Assembly (NCBI GenBank): GCA_029168955.1 | Contig: JAPDOI010000172.1 | Location: 806,001-870,000 of the forward strand | Reading direction: 5' to 3' | DNA: 64,000 nt | Source: Aplectana chamaeleonis | Taxonomy: Eukaryota; Nematoda; Chromadorea; Rhabditida; Cosmocercidae | Shown: positions 1 through 11,333 of the stretch, one piece after another | How positions within the stretch are numbered: position 1 is the first letter of the stretch | How the letters are laid out: each line of letters opens with the position of its first letter | The notes under the pieces: model-generated | Told to the model about the DNA's origin: nothing | Databases searched by the model: none | What the model saw: only the letters and a program-made list of their open reading frames with translations | Position numbers and translations under genes: made by a program

Positions 1-24
1 GAGGGTTGTTACACTTGCCTGATA

Positions 25-1617
25 CAGTGCGTCGCATAAGTATACGAACACCCTCAAATTTCATTGTTGGGCAGTTTGAACGAAGTTTCAAACAACGGAA
101 CCAGTCTCTATGTTTTCCGCTATGCCGAAACTGGTAGGTCTTATTGTAGGAAGGCAAATCGTGCACTTTTTCCTTTTTTACAGACAGAAATTCATTTTTT
201 AGCCGTCGCACAAGTATACGAACACATGAGAGAAACGAAATTTTTGTACAAGAGACATACGAAAAAATCCTGTTTCAAGCGGGATAGTAAAGAATGTAGT
301 TGTATGCGTAAATTATCATCATGCCACGCGGTTTATATCTCTCCTCCGAAGAACAGGCTCAGGCCCGGGCTCTCGACTCCACCGGTCATGGAGTCCGACA
401 AATCTCTCGACAAATTGGATGTTCACCAAGCTGCATCTCTTCGTATTTACGGAATCCGGACACATACGGAATGCTTGTTTGCTCTGGCCTCGGAAGCTTA
501 CTGGACACGACGAACGACGCATCGCTAGAAGAGTCTCCAACACAATGGTATCTAGCGCGACCGTCCGCTCCGAACTCTCGCTGAATGTGTCTAAGGATAC
601 CATCCTCCGTTCAATTCATCGCAACGAAAACATCGAAAGAGCCGTATTGAAAAAAGGCTCCGCGCTTGGAAGAACGCCACAAGTCGGCCAGGCTCCAGTT
701 CGCCCATTCAAACTTGGGTACAAATTGGAGGAAGGTGAGCTGAATCACGTGCTATCCAATTTCATGCAAAATTTTTGAACCCGTTGCTTCAGGTTGTCTT
801 CTCGGACGAGAAAAAGTTTAATTTGGATGATCCTGATGGTTCGAGGCACTACTGGCGGGATCTTCGGAAGAAGCCGGCTTTCTTCAGCCGTAGGAACTTT
901 GGCGGAGGAAACGTGATGGTTTGGGCAGCCTTCACAGCAACTGGGAAGGCCGGAATCGCATCCGTATCAAATCGTATGGATTCACTTGAGTGCCAGGAAG
1001 TGTTGGCTTCGCATCTTCTTCCGTAATTTCGTCGTCGGAGACGTCAGAGCTTCCGTTATGTCCAAGATAATGCCACTATACACGTTAGCCGATCTACTCT
1101 GGAGTGGCTCCGGTGCAACAACGTCGATACTCTGCCTTTTCCAGCGATCAGCCCGGATCTGAATCCTATCGAGAATGTTTGGGGAATCATTGTTCGCAAG
1201 ATCTACAAGGATGGGGGGCAATACGGAACTGTGGAGTCACTCAAGTAGGCTATCGTGGAACGAAATTGACCATGGAACCCTCCAGAACCTCAGTGATAGC
1301 ATGACAGATAGACTGTTCGAACTCATTTTGCGTAACGATGGTGTAAAATCGTACTGAAGACATTTTCGATATGTATTGTTTGAAAATATTCGATAATTTT
1401 ATGAATATTCCAAGTGTTTATCGTCCCTTATGCCACGGCTAAAAAATGAATTTCTGTATGTTAAAAAAAGAAAAAGTGTACGATTTGCCTTCCTACAATG
1501 TGACCTACCGTTTCCGGCATAGCGGAAAACATAAAAACCGGCGCCGATGCTTGAAACGTCGTTCGAATGGTCCAACCATGAAATTTCAGGGTGTTCGTAT
1601 ACTTCCGCGACGCACTG
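25..1617. mobile_element. Tc3-like (Tc1/mariner) DNA transposon, decayed
   Basis: The two ends are long inverted repeats of about 190 bp. The outer end reads CAGTGCGTCGCATAAG at 25, and its complement ends at 1617. Both are flanked by TA (23-24 and 1618-1619), the Tc1/mariner target site. The inner ends share a stretch around 'attcattttttagccg' (about 195-210) and its complement near 1437-1452. The interior carries a broken transposase gene on the plus strand. The CAGTG end and the transposase start both point to the Tc3 branch rather than Tc1 proper; that assignment is from family knowledge. Confidence 0.9.
321..1357 (+). pseudogene. Tc3-like transposase, frameshifted remnant
   Basis: The N-terminus starts MPRGLYLSSEEQAQARALDS and continues with a helix-turn-helix resembling the bipartite DNA-binding domain of Tc3 transposase (321-470). 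Reading then shifts frame: 'RRIARRVSNTMVSSATVRSELSL' type sequence at about 490-600, and a DDE-domain segment with VVFSDEKKFNLDDPDG (first catalytic Asp) at 775-1026. The last segment, with PIENVWGIIVRK supplying the acidic third position, lies at about 1150-1250. At least three frame changes and an internal stop before 1026 mean no single ORF spans the enzyme, so this copy is dead but could still be mobilised through its ends. The order of domains along the plus strand matches a full-length ancestor. Confidence 0.88.
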
Positions 1618-1729
1618 TATAACACTTCTAAGGAAAAATATAGAATTTTGAAAATTTTCGCACAGGAATTATTGGACGGCCTGGTATGTTGGAGGTGATT
1701 CGTTGAAGCAAAATGAGGTGTTTTCAGAA

Positions 1730-1830
1730 CAGGCATGAAACAGAGGAGTGTGCTATTACACGATGTACACCTTTCACGGGCAAAAAAAGGTGTACATTCT
1801 GTAATAGCACACTCCTTTGTTTTATGCCTG
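1730..1830. repeat. 101-bp hairpin-forming inverted repeat
   Basis: The left arm (1730-1774) and right arm (1786-1830) are reverse complements at about 41 of 45 positions, separated by an 11-nt loop (cacgggcaaaa). The arms begin CAGGCAT and contain GGAGTGTGCTATTACA. It lies 110 bp downstream of the Tc3-like element. It could be a short MITE or a small-RNA precursor-like foldback; the sequence alone does not decide. Confidence 0.8.
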
Positions 1831-1834
1831 TATC

Positions 1835-2660
1835 GACGAACACGATCTTCTTTCATTCTTTGGTATATGTATAATCCATGATAGCTCACTTCTTGTACAT
1901 TCGAAGTTCACTGTTGCGTCCCCGACTTATTTGACGCAGTCGAGCATTAGCTGCTATTTGCGAAATTTTCTGGGAAATTAACAGTAGGATATTTTTGGTT
2001 TCCCTTGACGAGGGGATTCTAACGGTATATAGAAGTATGAACCTTTATTAAAATTGTCAGCCTTTACTCTAGAAAAAGCTAATTTTCAGCCCAATTTTTT
2101 CAATTTTCTGGAGTTTCCCGTGTAAAACATGCCATGGCAGTGATTTGAAATGGGAAATAGGAAGCTCTTTAGTATATTCTAACTAGCATTATACATTTCG
2201 TTCTGTGGGGACATTTTTATACGCGCTTTCAGAGCCCACAATGACCGAACCTCCATAACCCCAATTCTTCAAAGAATTATAACTTTTGTAAAATATGTTT
2301 TCTAGGGTTTATGAAGTATTAAATAAACTCTTCTCCTCACGGAGCATCCAAGCGGTGACAAGCAACCGACTACCGCCGCAAATTTAGACAGATGATTTCG
2401 GAAACCTCGAATTTTCAGCTGCTCGTTACCAAATTTGCATCGTTCTCAGCGTTATTACATTTGTGTTCGCCTTTATAAAGTTCGAGGTAAGCAAATCAGG
2501 TGAAGTGTGATGACTCTACTTGCAAGCAAACCCTTGTAGAGCGAAAGACGCTCCTATCAATATTTTTCTGTAGCATAACAGCTTTGATAGCTGCATTTAG
2601 TGATTTACCCGTTTTTAGGCGTCCATTTTTCAGTCCTCAGCCGAGTGAAGAAATCCAAAT
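1835..2660. other. No recognisable feature
   Basis: This AT-rich stretch has no supported coding region, no inverted repeat and no match to other parts of the window that I could see. Confidence 0.5.
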
Positions 2661-2754
2661 TGCTAGACTTTTTTGAACGCTGGGCTACCATCTGATTACC
2701 AAGTTCCGTCCTGCATTCTGATTAAACATAGCAGTTTCTCCGAACCTCAAAAGT

Positions 2755-3770
2755 TTCCGACTCTGAAGTTCTCACCAGCAACCTCTCCCAAGGGTCATGT
2801 TCAGAAGACCCTCTCGCCCATTCCAGACGTCCTCAACCGCAGTCGTCTCACTTACGTGGGCTCGCCTCAAAACAGTTCTAGAAACGGCCCTCACTCCCCC
2901 TCAGCGCCCCTCCACAAAAGAGATACGCCCACCGCAAATACACTCCTCGCCACACATTGCACGGAACCACTTCCACAATCGCTCACTGTAGAGCACCCCA
3001 ACAACTTCATCACTTGGAAATCGGCCAGAATACCTCTTAAACAATGCCTTATCCAAATTTCAGGTCGTTCCGTGCCCATCTCGATCGTCTCCAAATTCGA
3101 CTTTTGACGGACCCCACCCCACTGCCGCAGCTCACCCTCGCCCCGCAAGACGATGGTGGGCCGACGGACAAAAATGCGACTCCTCCACCACCGAATCCGC
3201 ATCTTCATTATACTACGACACTTTTGAGCCCTAACACGGCCTTGATTCACTCAAAATTTTAGTCCCCTTTAACCACCCATGAAACATTTTTCGCGATTTT
3301 TCTGGTTTTTAGACCCCATTTTTTCAGCCGCCCGGCATCATTCCCGGCTACGCCTGCCTTGGCTTACACAATGTTCTTCCACCTTCCCATAACTGTGTTC
3401 AGTTTCCCCTTTTAAGCAAGATCCACAGAATTTTCGGCACTCAAAAGTACCAAATCGCGATGGTCTCACCAGCGACCTCTGCCAAGGGCCATACTCAGAA
3501 GACCCTCTCGCCCGTTCCAGACTTTCTCAGCCGCAACCGTTTCACTGTCGTAAGCTAGCCTGAAAACGGTTCTTAAAACGTCCCTCACTCCCCCTCAGCG
3601 CAACTCCGCAAAAGAGATACGCCCCCCGCAAATACACTCCTCACCACACATTGCGCGGAAAAACTTCTCAAATCGCTCTGTAGAGCACGCCAACAGCTTC
3701 ACTTCTTGGAAACAGGTCAAAATATCTCTCGAACAATGCCTTATCCAAATTTCACGCCATTTCGCATCCA
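2755..3770. repeat. Direct repeat pair at the left side of a fold-back element
   Basis: About 320 bp at 2755-3090 is repeated in the same orientation at 3455-3770. Shared blocks are 'cagaagaccctctcgccc', 'cctcactccccctcagcgc' and 'aaaagagatacgcc'. The same sequence occurs inverted at about 5850-6180. The proline-rich reading frame at 2673-3107 lies inside this repeat and has no protein-family features, so I do not call it a gene. Confidence 0.75.
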
Positions 3771-6325
3771 TTTTTTTACAAAGCGTTCCGATTTCAGTCG
3801 TTCAGCTATGCAAAAACTTGCGTTGTGCGCCGCCTAACACCCTTTCGCGATTTGTTTAGTAGTGAAAAGGTGGCGACTTCCAATGTTTGGGCTCTGCCAG
3901 CACTTTAGCCATCAGGCAGCGTCCATACGTTGCGGAAGCGAGCGATATGGGAAAATCGATTGTAATCGAAGGCACACGATTTGCTAGACTCTCGTGCGCG
4001 CTTACGCTCGCTCTCGCCCGCTAACGCTCAAGTTCGCTTGCTCACGCCCTCTTCGAAAGAGATGTTTTAGGTTTTATGCCTATAGCTTCATTCATAAAGC
4101 ACAAAGTTTCGAACCTTGTTCAAAACTAATGCTCTCTTATCCCTAGACCCTCTGCGGCTGTCACAAACCATGGTTAATTAGCCAATGAGTCGAGTCGAGT
4201 GATTGATCAACAGGTCAAACGTTAACAATCGAATCAACACGAGACAGGGAATGACTCTTGCTGTCTCTCATGATATCGGGCACCCATCTGCTTTGGGGAG
4301 CGCTGAAGAGCGCTGGAGCCGTATGCGCATCGCCCCCGACGGGGAATGGGGGCCCCCGCCACGGGCGAGGGGCACCCGGCGGGGGTTCCGTAATGCAAAA
4401 TGTTGCGAGAGCTCCCGGCGAGTGACCCCATTCCACCTGCGGGGGCTTCTAACGTCCCCTACTCTGGACTAAGGGGGAGATGGAGAATTTTAGCATTCTT
4501 GAGCATATTTTTTCTATAGGGTGCAGTTTTACGGATAATACTCTCCATTTTAGAAAACAAAATGATTTTCTTTTTCTTAAACGCAGCCATGTTACGATTT
4601 TCCTGCGGAAAATACTTTTCTAATTTTCCCAGTTATTTCCCACACTTCACTTTTGTTCCAAAAATTGATGTTCTTGGGTTTATTTTGCTATTTCAACAGA
4701 TTGGAATGTTTTTTGTGGTCAGACACCAAAACAAACCGCATTGAAAAAAATTGTGTTTAGTGTGTTGATCGCGACCTCTGGTGGTTATTCGCATTCGATT
4801 CTTCCTTTGAACGACGAACGGATGTACGCGACGACTTTTTTCCGAAAAAAAAAACAGAACTGAAAATTAATGGCTTTGAACTTCGTACATCGCTAACTCC
4901 ATAAACTATAAAAATATATATCCAGAAAATCCATTTCTTCTTAGCATATTATCGTGATCTTTCCTTATCGAATTTCAGTGGTTAGTCGACACATCACGAT
5001 ATGCGGCTCAAAGAACAAAAAAGCTGTGTGAAAATCTTGAAAAAAATAGAGGGCGCGCAAGTGATACCATCACGCCGCAATCGCACACATTTCATTCGAA
5101 ACCAAGCAATTTCATCGAAGCGGGGAGTCTCCCTGCGGGGAGAGTGAGGGGGTCCTTCACTATGCATCCCGGGGCTCCCCACGTTCTCCTCTCCGGGAAA
5201 CTCCCCGCGTGGGGACGGGGACTCCCATCCTCTCCCACCGGGGGCGATATGCATACGGCCCCTGGAGAGCGAGAACGAGCGTTCTCCCCACGTATGGACG
5301 GAGCCTGAAGGAAAGTAAAGATTAGTGACGGTTTTGCAGCTCTCCCCAACACTCAAAAACTGTCAATTAAAATGGAGAAAGCAACACGGAAGAGAGAGCC
5401 AGGTCTTCTCTGGAGTATCGTTCTTGGATTTCCTCACACCTGGAGGCTAACGTGCTGGCAAAGCTCAACCATTGGTGGTCGCCACTTTTTGACTACTAAA
5501 CAAGCCGCGAAAGGGTGTTCGGCGGCGCACAACGCGAGTTTTTGCATAGCTGAACGACTGAAATTGGAACATTATGTAAAAACCAATGCTGACTACTTAC
5601 TGCACTGATGCTCCTGAGAAGTTATCACTTTTGTTGTAGATTCGGGACCTCAAATTGAGGGTTTCCCTATATTCTGAGCACAGTGGTGCTGCGAAAACTG
5701 GGTTAAGTTTGGTCAAAAATGGCATCCCAGTGATGTCGTGGGCTAGAGAATGAGTAAAGTTATGAATAATCTGATATCACCAAGGATGTGGTCCAAAAAG
5801 GTTGAATGTTTTACACGCTGCGGAGAACTTTTTGAAGGCGGAATACAAAAGTGGTAAGCGACATTGAAGATGGCGAATTTCGAGATGGATGCGAAATGGT
5901 CTGAAATTCGAATAAGGCGTTCTTCAAAAGGTATCCGGCCCAGTTCCGAGGGATGAATTTGTTGGGGTGTTCTACGGAGAGCGATCTTGGGAGCGCTTCC
6001 GTGTGTGGCGAGGAGTGTATTTGCGGGGGGCGTGCCTCTTTTGCGGATGGGCGCTGAGGGGAATTGAGGGCCGTCTCCAGTACTGTTTTTAGGCGAAATT
6101 ACGCCAGTGAGACGACTGCGGTTAAGGACGTCTGGAACGGGCGAGAGGGTCCTCTGAACATGGCACTTTTGGGGGCGAAAATTCTGTAGATCTTGCTTGA
6201 AAGGGGGAGCTGAACACAGTTGTGGGATGGTGGAAGAGCATTGTGTAAGCCAAGGCAGGCGCAGCAGGGTTGGATGCCGGGCGGCTGGAAAAAATGGGGT
6301 CTAAAAACTAAAAAAATTGCGAAAA
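3290..6325. mobile_element. About 3-kb fold-back repeat element
   Basis: The left arm (about 3290-3905) and right arm (about 5435-6325) are long inverted copies. Examples are 'ccgcccggcat' near 3330 against 'atgccgggcgg' near 6275, and 'cgttcagctatgcaaaaac' near 3800 against its complement near 5545. A second, GC-rich inverted pair lies inside: 'ccgtatgcgcatcgcccccg' at about 4318 against 'gggggcgatatgcatacgg' at about 5240. The right arm has extra sequence (about 5610-5850) lacking on the left. No transposase is visible. This is the architecture of a fold-back or large MITE-type element. Confidence 0.7.
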
Positions 6326-6334
6326 ATGAGTGTG

Positions 6335-8085
6335 AGGGGACGAGGATAACGACATTCGAGCACTAGCTCTCGCTAGTGTAGAAGTGGTGGGCCTCCTTAA
6401 TGGAGAGCACCTGGGTGAACAGTGGTTTACTCCTGCCAAAATACAGAATGCTTTGCATGAATTTATCTTCATCTCATGTTTACACCATTTCAGCCCGAGC
6501 CGGGACATGCTAATTGCACAGGTGATGTTTAGCAGCAACCTTCAGAATAGCGCTGAGGATTACGCCTTCCTAAACGACTATCTCGCAATTGCTCGACTAC
6601 ACTCCTAAACAGTAATATGACATATAACTAGTTAGTACACTGCGCTTCATAAATGTAGCAACCCCTCTCCAAACACCAACATCGAGTTCGGCACAAACAT
6701 TCATCTGGCGGCATGCACATCATCAATCTCTCCTCTCCCCGAGACCCTTGTCCGCAAAGTTACTCAAAATCATATGGAGAAATGTAGTATACATAGCATC
6801 TAACCTCTAAAGGCGCCATTTCATAAATATAACAACACTTCCGCTTGTTAATGCTCCCGGCACATTAATAGTTCCTGACTACTTCATGTTTGGAATTAAG
6901 CTGGAAATTCGTTCTGTCAAGAGGTATGTACATGATCTGATTTCTGTAGATTTTTTCGAAGAGAACAATATTCTCGAAGTGAACCAATATGAAAAGATTA
7001 CAGCATGATGACTATAAACGAAACACTAAGCTCAGTCAAAATTATGATTCTTAGAGCTTTTCGTGCACGTTCAGTTATACAACTTTTTATGTGCACAGTA
7101 CCAAATTGCCGCCTCAAGTACCGCGCAGATTTTTGAAAACGACGTTTTTCGATGTTTGTTTTTGCGCGCACAAAGAGTACTGGCTCGAAAGTGGTCCAAT
7201 TTTGATTTTGAAGTCATTTCTGGATAAAGTTTAGTATAGGAAACGATTCCTATACTAAAGTGGTACAATAGGATAGATTTGAATAAAGAAGATTATCACA
7301 AATTGCACATCACCAATCATCATGAACTGATCAGGCCGTCATAATAGCGAAATCTGCCTCGTTCTGACCTGTGGTCGATAGAATTCTGAGAAGGAAATGA
7401 AAATCCTAATTTAGTAAGTTCATTTTAAATGGAGCTAAGGCAATGCAGCGCTCTGTGCGCTCAAGAAGCGTTGCAAAACGTCGTTTTTGCAACAAGAAAT
7501 TTGCTCGGTACCGTAGGAGATGTCTGCCCTCAGAACTCGGTCGAAATCTCTTATCACAATACGATGGAAAATCTTCATGGAGTTCATTTAATGGTTACTC
7601 AACGCTCATCGCTACGCAAACTTTGGGCAGTGACGGATGCCGCCCCAAGAAATCCCATATATTTCAGCAAAATGCGTGCAGTGCAGTATAAATATTCCTT
7701 CTGTACAATGTATTGCACCAAAATCGACTTCTTAAAGGTGTTAGACCTCAGATATTATGCCGATTAACATATCTCAGCTAGGTGGAATTTTGTTTAGGAT
7801 GCAAAAGGATATATGTTTAATTTTAAACCCCACGGAATATGGTGTTCCAATACGTCTGCCCGCGATTGTGAGTTCATAACCTAGGAAATGTAGAGCTAAG
7901 TATAAAGAATTTCAGAAAATCGGGTAAGAACAACTGCGAAAACACATCGAAAGCAAATCAATAAAGGAACGAGAGAGCCCGGCTGTCTACGGCTGGCACC
8001 AACTACGTTTAAGACAGCCTTGCTATGATGGTGACGAAAATCTACTAGGGAGTAGAATTTCGGAGATGGCGATTCCACTGTCTCA
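6335..8085. other. No recognisable feature
   Basis: Short reading frames here show no family motifs, and I found no inverted or tandem repeats. It separates the fold-back element from the RTE LINE. Confidence 0.45.
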
Positions 8086-8355
8086 CCCTCTCCTCCTACA
8101 CGCTATTTTGCCGCCCTCTCGCGCGTAGAACGAGATGGCGCTCTTGTCGCCACCATGGAGACGACAAGACCACCCTTAAACTGGGGATATTTCTCCCCAT
8201 GAGGCCGAAATAATGTCTACCCTCTATAAAACGTCGAAATTCACATTACTAAAGGCGCGTAGTTCGGTCGGTCAGTACATCCACCGCGAGCGGTCGGCTC
8301 TCAACAACCTCTCTCGACCGACTCTACCCTCTACACCAGTCGCCTGGACAACCTG

Positions 8356-10989
8356 GTGCTACCCCTGCCGTCCATCATGCTCAACTTCCGAATCGGAACC
8401 ATCAACTGCCGCACCCTCCGCACCGACACAAGGATAGCCGAACTGGAAGAAGCAGCCTCAGAGGTACCATTTGACATTATAGGACTCTCCGGAACTCAAA
8501 GATCTGGAAGAGTAACCTTTGTGTTGCAGCGAACTTCACACACGCTTTTCCTTGCCGATTCGACAGGATTTCTCATCAACGAGAAATGGACCAATTCCTG
8601 CTCATTTCACTCTATATCCGAGCGAGTCTCCTATGTCGACATTGCAATCAATCGTTCCCGAATTCGAGTTGTTCAAGGCTACGCTCCCACCTCTGCCCAC
8701 GATGACAACGAATACGAAGAATTCCTCGAACAAATCAACGGAGCTCTTCTAGCACGTTTCCATGACGCGGTGCACCCTAGACGTGGTCATCTGGAGAAAA
8801 AGATTGTCGTCGGCGACTTCAATGCAAAAGTTGGATGGGGAGAGGTCGGCGAAGATTTTATTGGACCTCATGGACTTGGTATTCGGAATGACAGAGGAAA
8901 CACGCTTGCAAGCTTCTGCACAGAGAATGAACTGTACCTTATGAACAACCGTTTCCGAAAAAGACCCTCAAGAAAATGGTCGTGGATATCACCAAACATG
9001 CAAACAAAGAACGCTATCGATTTCGTCCTGTCCGCAGACCCCTCAATTTTTCTTGACGTTGACGTCATCGGTCGTTTCAAGTTTGCCAGCGATCATCGGC
9101 TCATGATGGCTAAGCTACGCTTCAGAACGCGATACCACCGCTTCTCCCAAACACCGAAGCCCAAAAGCTCGCTGAACAAACCTCTATTTGCATCAACCCT
9201 CGAACAGCTGGTGACCAATACCCAACTGAACACGTACGAGCAGATGAAGAATACGATCAGACAAGCTGCTGATATAGCATCATCAAGATTACCAACAGAA
9301 TCTCACATTTCTCCGAATACAAAGTTGCTGTATGAAGCCCGACATCGCCTTCTCCATGATACATCAGCCAGAAATACGGTGGAGTTCTCGACGGTGAGCA
9401 AGGCTCTACGACTGTCTTTAAAATCTGACCTTAAGAAGAAACATCTACTGCGCTTGCATGAGGCCATTTCTAAAGGATCAAGTCTTCGTAAATCTCTCAA
9501 GGCAAGCAAAATCTACACCACACCACTGTTTCAACTGAAGAGAAATGATGGCTCAATAGCCAAGTCCCCTGATAGCGTCGCAGCCGTGGCTCAAGAATTC
9601 TACACTGAGCTTTTTTCCTCATCACGACCGCCCTCACTTCCGACAATGCTCAGAATCGATGACCCACCCCCCATTCTGCCCGAAGAAGTCAACAACGCAA
9701 TCAGAAGGATGAAGCCGGGAAAAACGCCAGGCACAGATACCATCACAGCAGAAATGTTGATAAATGGATATCACATTCTTGAAGAACCCTTAACCGCCCT
9801 GTTCAACAAGTTCCTTGAAAATGAACTCCTGCCCCCGACCCTACCCGACTCATCCCTCTTCCTGCTATTTAAGAAAGGAGATCCACTGGATATTGGCAAT
9901 TTTCGTCCCATCGCCCTGCTGTCTTCCGTTTACAAAGCCTTCTCTTCTATCATCCTACAACGAATGCTGGTCCAACTAGAAGAAAATCAACCTGTCGAGC
10001 AAGCTGGTTTCCGGAAGAAATTTTCCACTGTCGACCACATACACACCGTCAACCAACTTGTGGAAAAGAGCCGTGAGTACAATTTTCCACTATATATGGC
10101 TTTCATAGACTACTCCAAAGCCTTCGATTCTGTGGAACACGACATGATTTGGTCATCTCTGCACCAACAAGGAATACATCCGAAGATCATTCGCCTGCTT
10201 TATAACACCTACGCTCGTGCCGCTATCACTATCAACGTATGTGGCCGCTCTGTTCCTATTGAAACCAAACGTGGAGTTCGTCAAGGTGATCCCCTGTCCC
10301 CTGCCTTATTTGCTGCTGTACTCGAAACGGTCTTTCGCAACGTAGACTGGAGCAATAACGGTATCATTGTAAATGGTCGTCAGCTCAATCACCTCAGGTA
10401 CGCCGATGATGTAATAATCTTCGCCCACAGCGCTCAAGAGCTAAACTCCATGCTGCAAGAAATTAGCGATAGAAGCCAAGAAGTTGGTCTAGAAATCAAC
10501 TTCTCGAAGACTCTGGCCATGACTAATTCCTCGGAGATGCCACTCCTTGTCAAGACCAAAACCATTTCGTACTGTACCAGTTTCGTGTACCTTGGTCAAC
10601 GAATATCATTTGACGGCAACCAAAGATGCGAAATTCTGAGAAGGATTCACTCAGGATGGAACTCGTTCAACCGCTTCCGTAACTACTTCACTAACAGAAG
10701 AATTCCGATGAAGTTTAAGCGGAGACTGTTCGAAGCCTGTGTTGAGCCATCTCTACTCTATGGCTGCGAAGCTTGGACAACAAGAAAAGGGGATATCAAC
10801 ATGCTGAAGGTCACCCAACGGAAAATGATGAGGAAGATGCTTGGAATCACACTTTTTGACCGCCGCACAAATGAATGGTTGGAAAGAACGGCAAGACTTC
10901 CTGAAATAGGAAAAAGAGCAGTTGAAAGAAAATGGATGTGGGCCAGAAAATATGCATCACAGAAGACAACCGATGGACAAGAACAATAA
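8356..10989 (+). CDS. RTE endonuclease-reverse transcriptase (877 aa)
   Basis: The protein nicks chromosomal DNA and copies the element RNA at the nick. The N-terminal endonuclease/exonuclease/phosphatase fold starts FRIGTINCRTLRT, has VVGDFNAKVGWGE at about residues 150-165 and ends with a DFVLSADPS...SDHRLMMAKLRF segment near residues 215-250. The RT domain follows: FRPIALLSSVYKAF (about 515), QAGFRKKFSTVDHIHT (about 550), FIDYSKAFDSVEHD with the motif A Asp, GVRQGDPLSPALF (motif B), and LRYADDVIIFAH with the catalytic YADD. The C-terminal region carries WTTRKGDINMLKVTQRKM, typical of the RTE tail. The ATG at 8356 fits the start of the endonuclease fold. All catalytic blocks are intact, but the stop at 10989 comes early because of a frame change (next entry). 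Confidence 0.93.
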   Translation: MLPLPSIMLNFRIGTINCRTLRTDTRIAELEEAASEVPFDIIGLSGTQRSGRVTFVLQRTSHTLFLADSTGFLINEKWTNSCSFHSISERVSYVDIAINRSRIRVVQGYAPTSAHDDNEYEEFLEQINGALLARFHDAVHPRRGHLEKKIVVGDFNAKVGWGEVGEDFIGPHGLGIRNDRGNTLASFCTENELYLMNNRFRKRPSRKWSWISPNMQTKNAIDFVLSADPSIFLDVDVIGRFKFASDHRLMMAKLRFRTRYHRFSQTPKPKSSLNKPLFASTLEQLVTNTQLNTYEQMKNTIRQAADIASSRLPTESHISPNTKLLYEARHRLLHDTSARNTVEFSTVSKALRLSLKSDLKKKHLLRLHEAISKGSSLRKSLKASKIYTTPLFQLKRNDGSIAKSPDSVAAVAQEFYTELFSSSRPPSLPTMLRIDDPPPILPEEVNNAIRRMKPGKTPGTDTITAEMLINGYHILEEPLTALFNKFLENELLPPTLPDSSLFLLFKKGDPLDIGNFRPIALLSSVYKAFSSIILQRMLVQLEENQPVEQAGFRKKFSTVDHIHTVNQLVEKSREYNFPLYMAFIDYSKAFDSVEHDMIWSSLHQQGIHPKIIRLLYNTYARAAITINVCGRSVPIETKRGVRQGDPLSPALFAAVLETVFRNVDWSNNGIIVNGRQLNHLRYADDVIIFAHSAQELNSMLQEISDRSQEVGLEINFSKTLAMTNSSEMPLLVKTKTISYCTSFVYLGQRISFDGNQRCEILRRIHSGWNSFNRFRNYFTNRRIPMKFKRRLFEACVEPSLLYGCEAWTTRKGDINMLKVTQRKMMRKMLGITLFDRRTNEWLERTARLPEIGKRAVERKWMWARKYASQKTTDGQEQ

Positions 10990-11150
10990 CAGAATGGAGG
11001 CCATGGAAGTGGACGCGCTGTGCTGGTCGACCAAGGACCAGGTGGAGAGATCTTTTCGTCTCGGTTTTCGGAGAAACCTGGATGAGAACATCCGGTAATG
11101 ATAGTCCAACATGGAAAAGAAGCATGCAACGACACGTTGAAACAATGTGA
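10932..11150 (+). pseudogene. Frameshifted C-terminal tail of the RTE ORF
   Basis: A second frame overlapping the end of the 877-aa ORF reads ENRWTRTITEWRPWKWTR, then a GRPRTRWRDLF segment. This is the usual C-terminal end of RTE proteins (a W-x-R-G-R-P-x-x-R-W block). It is in the -1 frame relative to the main ORF, so one indel between about 10940 and 10985 probably truncated an ORF of about 930 codons. The block ends with a stop at about 11150, just before the AATAAA. Confidence 0.8.
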
Positions 11151-11174
11151 TATCGTTCAATGAATAAAAGGCGC

Positions 11175-11332
11175 AAGCGGCGCGCGCTCCGCCTCGGCAT
11201 CAGTTTGCCCTACGCTCTCTCACTGTCTCTACCCTCCGCTCCCCACCAGCATGCGTAGGAACCAATTGAACTTCGCCGTTTTATAGCCTGTACCTCTCGT
11301 GTAATTTTTGGATTTTCAGCGTTTTGCAGCTC
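11175..11332. repeat. Dispersed repeat, partner of 44578-44752
   Basis: This stretch shares 'tctctaccctccgctcc' and 'gcgtaggaacca' type blocks in the same order with 44578-44752 (there 'tctctaacctgcgctccgc' and 'gcgtagcaacca', then 'tttttacagcctat'). It sits immediately upstream of the Penelope-like ORF and may be that element's leader or an unrelated short repeat. Confidence 0.6.
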
Positions 11333-11333
11333 A

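Larger units (their letters stand above)
8090..11165 (+). mobile_element. RTE-type non-LTR retrotransposon, nearly full length
   Basis: A short 5' leader rich in pyrimidine-type sequence precedes one long ORF coding for AP endonuclease plus reverse transcriptase, without an RNase H or a separate ORF1, as in the RTE clade. The 3' end is short and contains AATAAA at about 11162. The 5' boundary (around 8090) and the target duplication were not established. It sits between the fold-back element and a Penelope-like element in the same orientation. Confidence 0.85.

Noticed and set aside
2673..3107. Pro/Ser-rich 144-codon frame
   Set aside because: It lies in a repeat that occurs three times in the window, with stops in the other copies.
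8192..8215. Possible hammerhead core upstream of the RTE ORF (CATGAGGCCGAAAT)
   Set aside because: The essential CUGA is replaced by CCCA, so the core is not met.
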